Shown here piece by piece: positions 1 to 9,699 of a DNA stretch of 64,000 nucleotides. Both the position numbers and the translations under genes were made by a program. Numbering within the stretch: the first letter of the stretch is position 1; every line of letters starts with the position of its first letter. The notes under the pieces are model-generated. The model worked only from the letters and a program-made list of their open reading frames with translations, was not told the DNA's origin and made no database searches. This DNA comes from Pomphorhynchus laevis. Lineage: Eukaryota > Acanthocephala > Palaeacanthocephala > Echinorhynchida > Pomphorhynchidae. Location: contig WNNJ02003660.1 in the NCBI GenBank assembly GCA_012934845.2, forward strand, positions 62,001 through 126,000, given 5' to 3'.

Positions 1-742
1 CCATCTCTGATCCTGGTCTATCCGATCACTTTCTTATCACCCTTGATCTCGCTCGCAACCACACCCCTCCTCACACACCTACAATCCTACGTCGCCCTTG
101 GAGAAATCTTGACCTCTCCCTTCTCCGCTCTGCCTTACTCAAATCGTCTCTATCATTACGCACAATAACATATTCATCTCCTCACGATCTCGCCTTTCTT
201 TTCGACTCTGAACTCACATCCACTCTCGATATTCTCTTGCCCTTCAAGTCTCACCCACACTGTCGCTTGCACCGTGCCCCATGGTTTGACATCCAATGCC
301 TACTCTCAAAGCGTCGACTCCGCCATGCTTTTCGAGTCTATCACCGCACTCTCAGACGTGATTTCCGCTCGATCACTTCGTCTTTCCGTGATTCGTATCT
401 TGCTCTTCGCCGGTCTCATCTCAACCTACTACGTACCAAATGCAACTCCTTCTGGCAGCGTAAAATCATCACTTCATTCAACTCTAAGACTCCATGGCAT
501 ACTTTTAACTCAATCCTTGCTCGCTCCTCTTCGCCGTGCAACATCAATGCCAATGATTATTCGTCATTTCTCCAGACTAAAGTATCTACGTTGCTCTCTC
601 ACACCCCGGTTTCCATCCTATCCCACTCTACCCAGTCCAGACTCATCCTTCCAAAACTCTTTCATCTTATCCCTGTCTCACCTACACAAGTATCATCTGT
701 CATCATGTCCTTGCCCAGCAAAACCTCACCTGTCTATCCCAT
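1..742 (+). mobile_element. CR1/L2-like LINE fragment, ORF2 endonuclease end and linker
   Basis: This is the 3' part of the endonuclease and the endonuclease-RT linker of a CR1/L2-like non-LTR retrotransposon. It enters from outside the window at the left edge. It aligns base for base, with only scattered differences, to the copy at about 57,266-57,998, starting with the same SDPGLSDHF motif at the endonuclease end. The frame is open from base 3 to 806, whereas the 57-kb copy has an in-frame stop at the matching place, so the two decayed independently. Similarity stops abruptly near 742, before the RT, and the last 20 or so codons are unrelated. Family (inferred from RT of the related copies): CR1/L2 group. 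Confidence 0.85.
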
Positions 743-1039
743 CTCGGACATTGCAGTTTATGGATATTATGATGGAAGGTTTCATATACTGTGTGAGAAA
801 ATATAAAAATGTTGTATGTAGATTTATCTTCCGTATATTGTATGGGTAGCGTTTATGTGATTTTGCTTTTTTACTAACGTTCCTTTAAATCAATATAGCA
901 GTATGGCTGCTAAATCTATTGCCAGTAACTGAAAAACCTTGAAGTTAAATGTGATACAGTGATATATACTTTTATGCATTTGTACCACAGAGTCACATGT
1001 TTTATTTAAAGACAATTAATTTCAACAGGGAGAGGTGTT

Positions 1040-1120
1040 GCAATAGGCAGCCCCCTTAGCCACACCTAATAAGGAGGTCTCCACTTAATAAGTCGGAGAC
1101 CTCCCGACTTATTAAGTGAA
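1040..1120. repeat. Interleaved inverted repeats (pseudoknot-capable)
   Basis: Two perfect inverted repeats interleave: 1073-1082 with 1095-1104 (10 bp) and 1082-1096 with 1104-1118 (15 bp). Because the order is A-B-C-D with A pairing C and B pairing D, an RNA copy could form an H-type pseudoknot or switch between two hairpins. It lies a few bases upstream of the PLE fragment that starts about 1122. The stretch 743-1039 before it holds no gene I can recognise. Confidence 0.6.
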
Positions 1121-1121
1121 G

Positions 1122-1590
1122 ACATGATGGTTGATGTTTTCTTCATTGCTCAAAATCCAACACCATGTGCTGGTGAATTTTGTGACAGCCTCAACAAGAA
1201 TGATCTCTCCATCCAGTGGGAGATTGAATTGGAAGAGAATTGCTTTTTCATTTTCTTGATGTGTACATTGTTCGATATGGTTCGGATCATCACACTGGTG
1301 TCTATAGGAAACCTAATGTACCAAACGTTATCCTACCTTGGACCGATGCAACCTCGACAACGATTAGTGGATTGCGATCGCAATTTCAGCGTTGCTTGAC
1401 ACACTGTAATAATGTACCTGATCGATTATCTAAGGTAATCGTTGCTTCTCTGTATGCGAATAATGGATACCCATTTGATGTTAATAATAAAGTACACAAA
1501 TCTGTGTTTTGTAAAGATCGACATCTTACACCTGTAGATGCTAGTTCATCTAGACATTTTGTATCGATACCTGGGTCTAATCAATAAAGT
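1122..1590 (+). mobile_element. Penelope-like element RT fragment
   Basis: Two overlapping plus frames read as the palm-thumb part of a Penelope-like RT: a VDDVFFIAQ catalytic-loop motif, then an FHFLDVYIV-like block and VYRKPNVPN, the usual FLDV...VYRKP signature of this class. The upstream RT and the GIY-YIG domain are absent here. It is broken, with a change of frame in the middle. It probably belongs with the other PLE pieces at 3.6-4.9 kb. Confidence 0.75.
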
Positions 1591-2164
1591 TGCTAAATAT
1601 TTTCTTAATGAGGAAATTTTCTTATTTCCTCATGTAATTACTGGCTACTCAAAATCTAACAGTAAATTATCCGGCTTGTTATAGCACAATTAAAAAGCGG
1701 CCCTCTTGGTGCAATTTACAGCATAATTGCTGTAAATTGAATAATATATTATATAATATATAATATCATTATATAATATTATATAAAATAAGAATATTAT
1801 TATATTATATTATTATGACTATATATCATACATTAATTGCCACACGTACTCATTTCTGCTCAATGTATTTTTTGTTTTTATTTTGTTCTTTGAACTAACC
1901 GATATGTAACTGTTCTTCTGAACATTATAAACTATAAGAACTAAAAACATCAAACAGTAAAAGACAAAACTATAACAATTAGATAATAAAATTGATCATA
2001 ATAAATTAACAACAAAATTGTTTGACACCAAATCTAGAATGCAAACGGAATAAAACACACACAAAATGATGATATCGGGCAGTACTATGCACAGTCAAAA
2101 ACGGAAAGACATTTATTATATTTTAACTAAAGGTTATAGTCCGATTTATTCCTCTTCGCGTTTT
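1591..2164. other. AT-rich spacer
   Basis: No gene recognised. It holds a short TA-rich low-complexity tract at about 1738-1820. Confidence 0.6.
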
Positions 2165-3425
2165 CCGCTCAATTGCAGGGTCCGCTGTTTCTACTCATTC
2201 CCCTGCACTTAACCCGGCCTAGAGCGTCATTTGGCTTCTCGTTGACGGCCTTCATATCTACATTCACTGTATCAAGCTTGCTCATTATTGGACGTCCTCG
2301 AGGTCGGCGTCCCTCGGGATTCAACCTTATCGCCGTCTCTACAAACGATTTTCCGTATCCACGTGATATGTGCACATAATAGCGTAGCCTGGCCTGTCGC
2401 ATTATATCTGTAATTAGTGCAACTTTCATTTTTTGCGTTATGGTTTCATTTCTGATGTGGTCTATGCGGGAGATGACCAGTGCCCATCCCAGCATTCGCA
2501 TTTCCGTGGCATGCATTGCTTGTTTCTCTATTGCTGTTGATAACCTCCATTCAATCCCATATAGTGCAACTGCGCGTACAACGGTTATGTACATTTTGGC
2601 TTTGAGGCAGTCAATTATACGGCGATCACACATCACCCCGTCACAAATCGCCATTTATACCGTTATTCGTGCTCGAGTGTCAGAACTCGTGCCACCGTCG
2701 CTGCGGATGACAAAGCCCAGGTAATGAAACTCTTCGACTTTCTTCAGGTTTTCGCTGTCGATGTTGACCCTGTCATTTGTTTGGGGTCCGCTCTCCATAT
2801 ATTTTGGCATTTTTACGTTTAGCCGAAATCCGTTGCTGTCAATACAGGTCTTTCAGTTTTTGAGTTAGTCGTTGCACATCAGATCGAGCTGTACTGGATA
2901 GGTAGACATAATCGGCGAACAACAGTCTCCATGGTAGCGCGTTTTGTAGGTCAGCTGTAGTTGTGTTCATGCAGAGGAAGAACATGAGTGGCGAGAGAGC
3001 CGATCCTTGTTTAACGCCGACAGTCGAAATCAGGCGGTAGTTCATGAAATCAGCAATGTCGCCTTTGCTCTTCCAAATAAGTACAGTCGTACTTGTTCTC
3101 TATGAGTCTGGAATCTCATCATCGGTTGCAATCTTGTTGAATAGCCAGGCGAAGATGGTACTGCCGTATCGATCAAGTAGTTTCCACGCTTCTATTGGGA
3201 TGTCGTCAGGGCCAGTTGCTTTCCCGTTTTTCATCATTCTGATGCTGCAGCTACATCCGTTTCGCTGATGTTTGGTACAGGCCCAGTATAGGGGTTGTGC
3301 TAATGATAGGCGGGTTAGGGAATTCAGTGTTGCAAAGACTGGAGAAGTGTTCACTCCAACGCTGCAAGATTTAGGGCGGATCTTGGAATATTTGATTGGC
3401 GACACTCTTTATGTGAGTTGACATT
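2165..3425 (-). mobile_element. RTE-like LINE fragment (RT and C-terminus)
   Basis: Minus-strand pieces in three frames form the RT and C-terminal part of an RTE-like non-LTR element. Near 3150-3250 is the GKATGPDDIPIEAWK block typical of this group; near 2860-3050 is GVKQGSALSP (motif B) and LLFADYVYL, where the usual FADD has become FADY, so it is catalytically dead. The 2169-2654 ORF carries the widespread C-terminal signature GRRPRGRPIMSKLD. The endonuclease is missing; a related 5' half with endonuclease lies at 15.0-17.0 kb in the other orientation. Clade assignment rests on motif memory and is moderate. Confidence 0.8.
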
Positions 3426-3559
3426 TGCATGTTTATCTTAATGACGGGGTGAAAGCCTTATTTGCATGTTTGGCTTTACGACAGGGTAAATATTCCGGTT
3501 TATTATTAGCCATTAAGTTAAACTCACGAGTCATGAAAAAACCTTCTTATATTATACGT

Positions 3560-3790
3560 GATAAATCATTAATTTTGTAAGACAACACAGTAGCGTTCTG
3601 AAAATCATCATTATATGATTAAGTTGTGATGCACAACATTTAGCAATAGCACTGGAAATTTCATTTTTGTAGATTATTTACGCGTTGTTTGATTCTGTTA
3701 GATAAACATTCTCCAGCCTGGCCAATATAGACACGGCCACACTTATTTGAAGACACTTATTTGGTCTGTGAATGTTGTAAATGGCTTGGT
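3560..3790 (-). mobile_element. PLE GIY-YIG endonuclease fragment
   Basis: On the minus strand about 3670-3760 reads CGRVYIGQAGECLSNRIKQR followed by a stop. This matches the GIY-YIG endonuclease that follows the RT in many PLEs (VYIGQT-like core and downstream Arg). It points away from the RT fragment that starts at 3790 on the plus strand, so the two pieces are divergent, not one element. Confidence 0.65.
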
Positions 3791-4960
3791 TCCTAGCGTA
3801 CATTGGAAATCTATGATGAGTAATTGTAGTGGGAATTATGCTTTTAATATATCGGTTAGTAAATTGAAGAAGGAGCTTGATCTTCATTGTATTATCGTCT
3901 CTAAGGCCAACAAAGAAAATAAATTTATCGTATTAAATAAGAGGAAAGTTATATAAATGGGAAGGACCGCACTAAACTTCTAAAAGTTAAAAAGATTATC
4001 ACATGACCGCGTCTAGACAGAGGGATTTTAACTAATTTCTTAAGTTACTTTTCGCGAACGTTTGTTAAATCGTATTCAGGTATTAGCTCATATGTTACCA
4101 AAAACGCATAAAGTTACGTATTCGGGAAATCCTATAGATGCATCATATGATACCTTTGATTACAAGCTGTCTAAGTATGTCGACTCGATGTTGCGGGACC
4201 ACATTACTATAAACCATTTTCCATCATAAATAACGGTCCTCACTTTTCTCATATTATTCGTGGTTATAATACTGCGAACTAAAAATTGTTTACAGCAGAT
4301 ATAACTCCCTATACACTAATGTTTCACTTGTAGAGGCTATTAGCATAGCAGCGGATTTACTAGGACAGAGCTTAGGTGATGGTTTAATACTTTGTAAGGA
4401 AGATTTGAGGAAACTGTTACTGATGTGCACAAGTAGGTGCAATTTTGTTTTTAATGACGAAATGTGGAACCTAATTAATGGCCTTGGTACGGGAAATTCT
4501 TTTTCACAGCTTTTGGCAGAATAATATATTAGAATATTTGAAAATGATTTTATATCAGATAGAGTTGGTTGTAATGTGGCTCAGACATGTTGATGATGTT
4601 TTTCTTGTGTGCCGAACTGATGTTATTTATTGTGCTATCTCGGATGTTTTTAACTCTAAGGATGCCCGTATTCAATGGTATCTTATGGTTAAAGTGATAG
4701 AGAATTGCTATTCTTGACGTCTTAGTTGGGCGTGATGCAATGACATTACTTAAGACTAGTGTCTATCAAAATATAGCTATTGGACCGAATATCGTGTCTT
4801 GGTTGTCTATCGTGCACAAAAGAAGCCGTTATAATCCGTTAACGATTGAAGCAAAACCAAAAACAACCGTTCAAATTTAACATCAACTATGTAATCCAAC
4901 TGTTGTAATCTATGTTCTCCAATCCAGAGGATATCGTAAATAAGCTTCGAATTATCTTAG
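3790..4960 (+). mobile_element. Penelope-like element RT, decayed
   Basis: Successive plus-strand blocks in changing frames give an ordered PLE RT: an N-terminal block (3840-3955), LPKTHK near 4090-4115, YTNVSLVEA near 4310-4340, an INGLGTGNSFSQLLAE block near 4475-4530 (motif B region) and a VDDVFLV-type catalytic motif near 4590-4610. Order and spacing fit one element that has decayed with several breaks. The downstream GIY-YIG part is not found on this strand. Confidence 0.75.
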
Positions 4961-5044
4961 CTAATAAATAATAAGACGGGCATTGACGGAATTACTGCCA
5001 TCGAAAAAGGAACTTTAAAATCGGATTGAAAGCAATTCGATAAA

Positions 5045-5475
5045 AAATTATTTTTTTCGTGGCAAATGCGTGCCGGCGCACGCTTGCATGACCACGGAAA
5101 CAAAATCAAAATCATGTGTCGAGGAGGTTGGTACGGAGGCGGCATTTGAATGTAATAAAGGAGGGAGCGCGGCGGACGTCGAGAGGGAGCTGATTCCAGA
5201 TGAGTGGTGGGGCGACGAGGAAGAATCGGAGATCGTAATTGTTAGAGGAATTGGGAACGTAGAGTACGAGGAAATTACAGGGACGCAGTGATAGAGAGGT
5301 GGGACGAGTGTCGTCTAAGAAATGGAGCTTGATGAACGATGGGGAGCCGAAGCGATGAGACGAAAAGTTACAAGAAAAAGGCGCAGTTGTATGCGAATGT
5401 GGATGGTGGGCCAGTAGAGTTGGGCGATCCTAACAATAAAGATTCGTAAAACATTTGAGTAGAAAAACAAAACAT
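5045..5475 (-). mobile_element. CR1/L2-like LINE 3' tail (5'-truncated)
   Basis: The minus strand encodes a remnant of the LINE C-terminal extension (HIRIQLRLFLVTFRLIAS) that aligns to the C-termini at 45.5-46.0 kb and 32.9-33.4 kb. It ends in the family's 3' stem-loop (plus coordinates 5068-5083, stem GCGTGC/GCACGC) and then an A/T-rich end. It is a 5'-truncated insertion, the usual product of incomplete target-primed reverse transcription. Confidence 0.8.
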
Positions 5476-5604
5476 TTTGTTGAATGTATAGTCTCACGTT
5501 TCTCATGTATAGAATAAAAATAAGTCGATGAATTAGGCAAATAATCTAGCAAAGATTAATGAATAAAAAAAGACAATTTTTGGATTTTGATTTATAAGGG
5601 TAGT

Positions 5605-5880
5605 TTATACGGATACACAATAGCTAATACAGATTTTCAGGAATAACAGACTCTTTCCTTGTACCATTTTCCTTGATATAAGAACCATATCAAGAACGTG
5701 TTTACATTTCTGCACAGTTCTGACCATGTTGATATGTGTTAAACAGGTCACATCACGTTCATTTATTTGCAAACTTGTATGACCTTTTAAAAGTCCCGCA
5801 TTGAGAGCCAGACCATTTGGAGTAATCGATAATATTAGATGTGCATAGAACCAGCTACTGCTTGATCCCCCTCCAATATT
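5605..5880 (-). pseudogene. PDZ-domain exon or gene fragment
   Basis: The minus strand is open for about 90 codons without an ATG near its start, then stops at 5605. The translation follows a PDZ fold in order: a Gly-rich start where the carboxylate-binding loop should be, HLILSITPNGLALNAGLLKG, then LQINERDVTCLTHINMV and a final LDMVLI strand. Key PDZ features (TPNGLA-AGLL-G, INE-DV--LTH) are present; the usual Gly-Asp after the helix is Gly-His and the GLGF loop is degenerate. It is most likely an exon, or a captured or decayed copy, of a host scaffold-type gene. No other domain of the gene is visible nearby, and a perfect inverted repeat overlaps its 5' end. Confidence 0.6.
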
Positions 5881-5900
5881 ACCAATATTGGAGGGGGATC
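5864..5900. repeat. Perfect 17-bp inverted repeat, 3-nt loop
   Basis: 5864-5880 and 5884-5900 are exact reverse complements (GATCCCCCTCCAATATT and its complement) with loop ACC. It overlaps the 5' end of the PDZ-like exon, so it may be a fold-back duplication of exon sequence. Confidence 0.85.
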
Positions 5901-6892
5901 ATATATTACCAATTCATACTAATGGTGTAAGTAGCAAAGGTAAATCAGTGGCATTTTAAGTCATCAAAAATGTTAATATGAAATATTTGACAACATCTTT
6001 GACCGGTATAAATTGTAAGCTCAACATAACTTTTTTTTTAATATTTTTTGTTTATAATCTTAATTATTAGTTAATACTTTAACATTGCTACCCAAAAGAA
6101 TGATTTTAATGTTAAAATTAAATAATATCAATATTATTAATATTATCAATATTATCAATATCTAATATTCATTACAAATAGCATACATACATGCTGCGAA
6201 ACGTCGGTCCGTATAAATTAAGCGCATTTAAGTCTATATCTGACGTCCATCTATCAAGTTCTCTAAACAATATTATTAAAAAATAAAAGTTGGCATTTAA
6301 TATTATTTGAACAGTTTAAAGATTTACTGTTTAGCAGTTTAACCTTTTAATATTCTGTTAGAATATTTATTATTTTACAAAGCAATAGTATTTAGTTACA
6401 AATATTCATATTTTATGAAATTAGTAAACGACATTTATTTATCAATTAACTTTACAGAATAAAAGCCAACATTCATACTTCAAACTGTTCCATACAAAGA
6501 CTAGATTTCCATAAGTATATTAAACTGAATAGAAGTTTATTCAATATCTTTGTAAATGTTTTACTTAATATCTAAAAGTAAATAAATATAGTATTTTCAT
6601 TTAAAACATTATCGATATTCGTAAAATATTATTGCTTTGTTAGATCACGCAATGTTAGCTTATAAATACCTAGTAAGAGAAAGTTGAATTAATATTAAAT
6701 CAAAGATAATGATTATTGTGTTTAGCTAATTGACGTTAACAAATTTATGCTAATGATATAAAGTAGAGAATATGTTAGGATGATAAATTAATGTTCAATT
6801 AACAAAGCTTACAGAATAAAAGCTCAATGATAGAGATTATCATTTACAAAATTTTATCATGAAAGAGAGTGAGACAATTCCGCGTGAATTTC
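5901..6892. other. AT-rich non-coding stretch
   Basis: No reading frame or RNA gene recognised. A GAAACGTC box preceded by a small stem (6180-6205) resembles the 3' half of a hammerhead core and is treated as a finding. Confidence 0.5.
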
Positions 6893-6934
6893 TTGTAAAA
6901 CATTTAAGCCAGACGCGAAAGAATGACGAATGCC

Positions 6935-6960
6935 GTTTCGTAATCACAATGATTCATCAG
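6935..6960 (-). ncRNA. Hammerhead-like ribozyme core, copy 1
   Basis: The minus strand reads CTGATGA (6954-6960), a short stem II with UUG-type loop, then CGAAAC (6935-6940). All the conserved core bases of the hammerhead (CUGANGA and GAAA) are present. The strand that should close stem I is missing: compared with copy 3, about a dozen bases after GAAACGG are deleted. Probably inactive alone. Confidence 0.55.
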
Positions 6961-7228
6961 TGCTAGATCCCTCTTACTACTGGATGCAGAGGAGGACTGG
7001 CAGACGGCAATCAATGAATGAATCAATGTGAATGATGTACTAGAAAATTTTTTAGTAACATCATAGATTACTAAATCAGTACCACAGCTTCAGTACTGTA
7101 TGATGTACTCTATGATCAGTACTCTATGATGTTACTAGAAAATTTTCTAGTACAACATTTACATGATTCATTCATTGATTGCCGTCTGCCAGTCCTCCTC
7201 TGCATCCAGTAGTGGGAGGGATCTAGCA

Positions 7229-7254
7229 CTAATGAGTCATTGTGATGACGAAAC
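7229..7254 (+). ncRNA. Hammerhead-like ribozyme core, copy 2
   Basis: CTAATGA (7229-7235), stem II GTCAT/ATGAC with loop TGTG (7236-7249), then GAAAC (7250-7254). It differs from the canonical core by one base (CUGAUGA to CUAAUGA). Stem II has five pairs with the expected G-C next to the core. Stem I strand is deleted as in copy 1. Confidence 0.5.
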
Positions 7255-7296
7255 GGCATTCGTCATTCTTTCGCGTCTGGCTTACATGTTTTACAA

Positions 7297-8140
7297 TAAA
7301 ATTATTTAAAATGTTTTTGTTTTGGTAAACCATAAAAGTTCTAATCAAATATTAAAAAAGCGCTTTTCATATTTTTGCTTATAAAAAGTTAAATCCGTTT
7401 ATATTGTGTTATTACATGTCATGACCAAGACAATGAGCAAGCATTTTTTAATATAATTATTGTAGGTTGTCACGCTTTAAAACACAATTTAAATGTATAT
7501 ATTGAACGTCATTAAAAAGCTATTGAACACATTAATAAGAAATTTAATGTTAAATTTGTGTTCATTCAGGAAATTTAACACAATATAAATAAACTATTAA
7601 ATAAAAACATTGAACAAAATTAATAACATTCCTAGTTTAATCATAAGTTTAAATGACGAAGAGCGTACAAAAAGTTGCTTTTGCTAATCCACGTCAGTAT
7701 TTAAGATTCTGAGCTTTCTATTTTTTTATCCTCGATGAGTAATAGATGAAATGCCAATCGCCGTGTTTAGAACTAAAATTCACGACTGAATTGTATCTTG
7801 TAAATTAGAAGCTTTTTACTAGAGTTCAATTCGACGTAAAATTTTTATTTAGACAACTATTTGTTTAATGCTACTCTATTCGTGAATACATAATTCTATT
7901 ATTAGTAGATTTATCTCTATGCAAAGCGATCCGTTTTAAAAACTGCAATTGCTGCTAAAATATCGTGAACAATACGCTGTTGCTTTTTGACAGCAGGAAT
8001 ATTACAAAAATAAAAAGTGAAATATTATCAAACCACATGAAATCAATTTATTGACTTTATGTAAAAACATTTTAAAACTGATTTGTATTTTACAAGAAAA
8101 TGAGAGATTTCCGTGGGCATCTTTTCTGTTTGTATGATGT
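7297..8140. other. AT-rich spacer
   Basis: No gene or known repeat recognised in this stretch. Confidence 0.5.
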
Positions 8141-8166
8141 GGAAGCCACGAAAGAATCGACAAAAC

Positions 8167-8216
8167 GATATCTGGTACCGTTTCGTCATTATTTTGACTC
8201 GTCATTGCCAGATACC
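8167..8216 (-). ncRNA. Hammerhead-like ribozyme, copy 3, with stem I
   Basis: On the minus strand: stem I 5' arm GGTATCTGG (8208-8216), core ATGACGA, stem II GTC/GAC closing an eight-base loop, GAAAC (GTTTC on plus about 8180-8184), GGTA, then stem I 3' arm CCAGATATC (8167-8175). Stem I pairs over nine positions with one G-U. The core deviates only at the first base (C to A). This copy shows what copies 1 and 2 lost, and together the three define a consensus with a complete catalytic core. Confidence 0.55.
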
Positions 8217-8339
8217 TCCCACTACTGAACGCAGAGGAGGACCGGCAGACGACACGCGTATGCCAATAGGCACAGAGAATAGAAGTTTCTGACAATGTAA
8301 TCGATTTAAGGCCAGGAAGAAGGTGATATATTATTTGCC

Positions 8340-9075
8340 AAACTTCTTTGCTTTCAGTCAGGACCTTGCCCCTCTCCGTCTTAAGCTTAAGTCTAATTGG
8401 GACTTAAGCTTGGGACTCGACGGTTCTATCGCCAAAAAATAAGCGGATCGGTTGATACAGTAAAGCGAATTGCGGAAATCAAGTTTTACCAGCGTTTGTA
8501 AACTGTCGGCGGTGCTGCGTAGAAATGATCTTGTCGCGTGGATTAATGCCCCGATTCCCCCCGGCGCATGAACCGAGATGAACTGAAGTAGCCTGTTAAC
8601 CATCACTTCCGTTGCGTGCCTGCTTGCGATTTTTGAGGTTACTCTCCTTATTGTAATTACTGCAATTGGGCAAATTCCTCTGTCTTTCTTGCAAGGCTGC
8701 TTAACTCAAGACTGCGTAACTGCATAGTGTACAGAGTCTCCTCGAATATCCTCATCCTTGACTTTTTCAAAGACTCTACGTCTCAGATGTTCGTGGCTTT
8801 CTGGCCTCGAGTGTTGCCGAATTGATATGTCTTGCTGGATGTTGATAGAGTCATCGTAGCTGTTACTGACAATCTTGATCAGTATAGTAAGTGAGCGAAC
8901 TTGCTGATTCAGTGTCCTTTCGGGTGATATGAATGACAACTTTTGATAAGGGCGATTAATGAGGTTTCATCGAAGGATTCGAGACAACAGCGTCAACAAG
9001 ATCTGCCATCTTTGAAGCGATGCCTTTTCTAGCTCAAAATGGAATCCGGCAGTTAAAGTTCTCTTACACGAAAAA
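8340..9075 (-). mobile_element. RT fragment of a distinct LINE lineage
   Basis: Minus-strand pieces in at least two frames give an RT N-terminal half: VKDEDIRGDSV near 8730-8765, ICPIAVITIRRVTSKIA near 8620-8670, then GGIGALIHATRSFL, and LVKLDFRN (motif A region, the catalytic Asp) near 8480-8510. The arrangement (DIRGA..., GG.RPIAVG.TLRR, LVKLDF.NAFN) is that of a lineage common in invertebrate genomes and different from every other LINE in this window. Motif B and the YADD box are absent: the piece is cut at both ends. Confidence 0.6.
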
Positions 9076-9184
9076 TGTCAGCTTACAGCTCATTGCAAAA
9101 ATAGTGCTCGGTGCTTTCGTCAGTGGCCACGGCAGGCGCATCTATATATTTAAACGAGTTAGTGTATTATGAAACTGTGGCAGG

Positions 9185-9393
9185 CGAAAGTTCATAACCG
9201 CGATAGCCTAGCGTTAGACCGTGTTTTCGTATCACTCCGGAAGCTGTAGCGACGAAAGTTCATAACCGCGACAGCCTAGCGTTAGACCGTGTTTTCGTAT
9301 CACTCCGGAAGCTGTAGCGACGAAAGTTCATAACCGCGACAGCCTAGCGTTAGACCGTGTTTTCGTATCACTCCGGAAGCTGTAGCGACGAAA
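9185..9393. repeat. 68-bp tandem repeat, three units
   Basis: Units start at 9185, 9253 and 9321, with the next start at 9389 breaking off. They are identical except for one T/C change in the first. Each unit contains TAGCCTAGCGTTAGACC, resembling a tRNA-type A box. No cloverleaf can be drawn, so it is not called a tRNA. The 9394-9640 stretch after it has no recognised content. Confidence 0.9.
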
Positions 9394-9699
9394 ATCCTGT
9401 GACAAGCTGAGCATTGTACCCATCCTTGGCTTAATGTGTGCGTATTCTACTCAATTCTATTGTTGACTGACCTACTCGGTTCTGTCGAGGCTTGTACACG
9501 GGAGGATTGATGCTCATTCAAATGAGATTGATGCTCATTCATCAATTTCACATCACGGTTCGAATGAGACTGCGGTCGTTAAATTAAATGTCGGTGCGGT
9601 CGTTTAGTCTGATACCGCATCATTCAGCTTTCTTAAGATAGTTATGTTAGATCCAAATGTAATAATAAGGATTTTATTAACAACTATATAACCGATAAA

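Larger units (their letters stand above)
6893..7296. repeat. Long inverted repeat of a hammerhead-bearing SINE-like unit
   Basis: Arms at about 6893-7068 and 7122-7296 are near-complementary over some 170 bp, with a short AT-rich centre. Each arm carries the same unit: a conserved GCCAGTCCTCCTCTGCATCC block, an AGTAGT..GAGGGATCTAGCAC block, then a hammerhead-like core and ATTCTTTCGCG. A third, single copy of the unit lies at about 8145-8260 on the minus strand. The head-to-head arrangement could be two insertions or a fold-back duplication. Confidence 0.8.

Noticed and set aside
9185-9393. tRNA gene cluster
   Set aside because: Each unit has an A-box-like stretch but no acceptor stem, anticodon arm or good B box, so no cloverleaf can be drawn.
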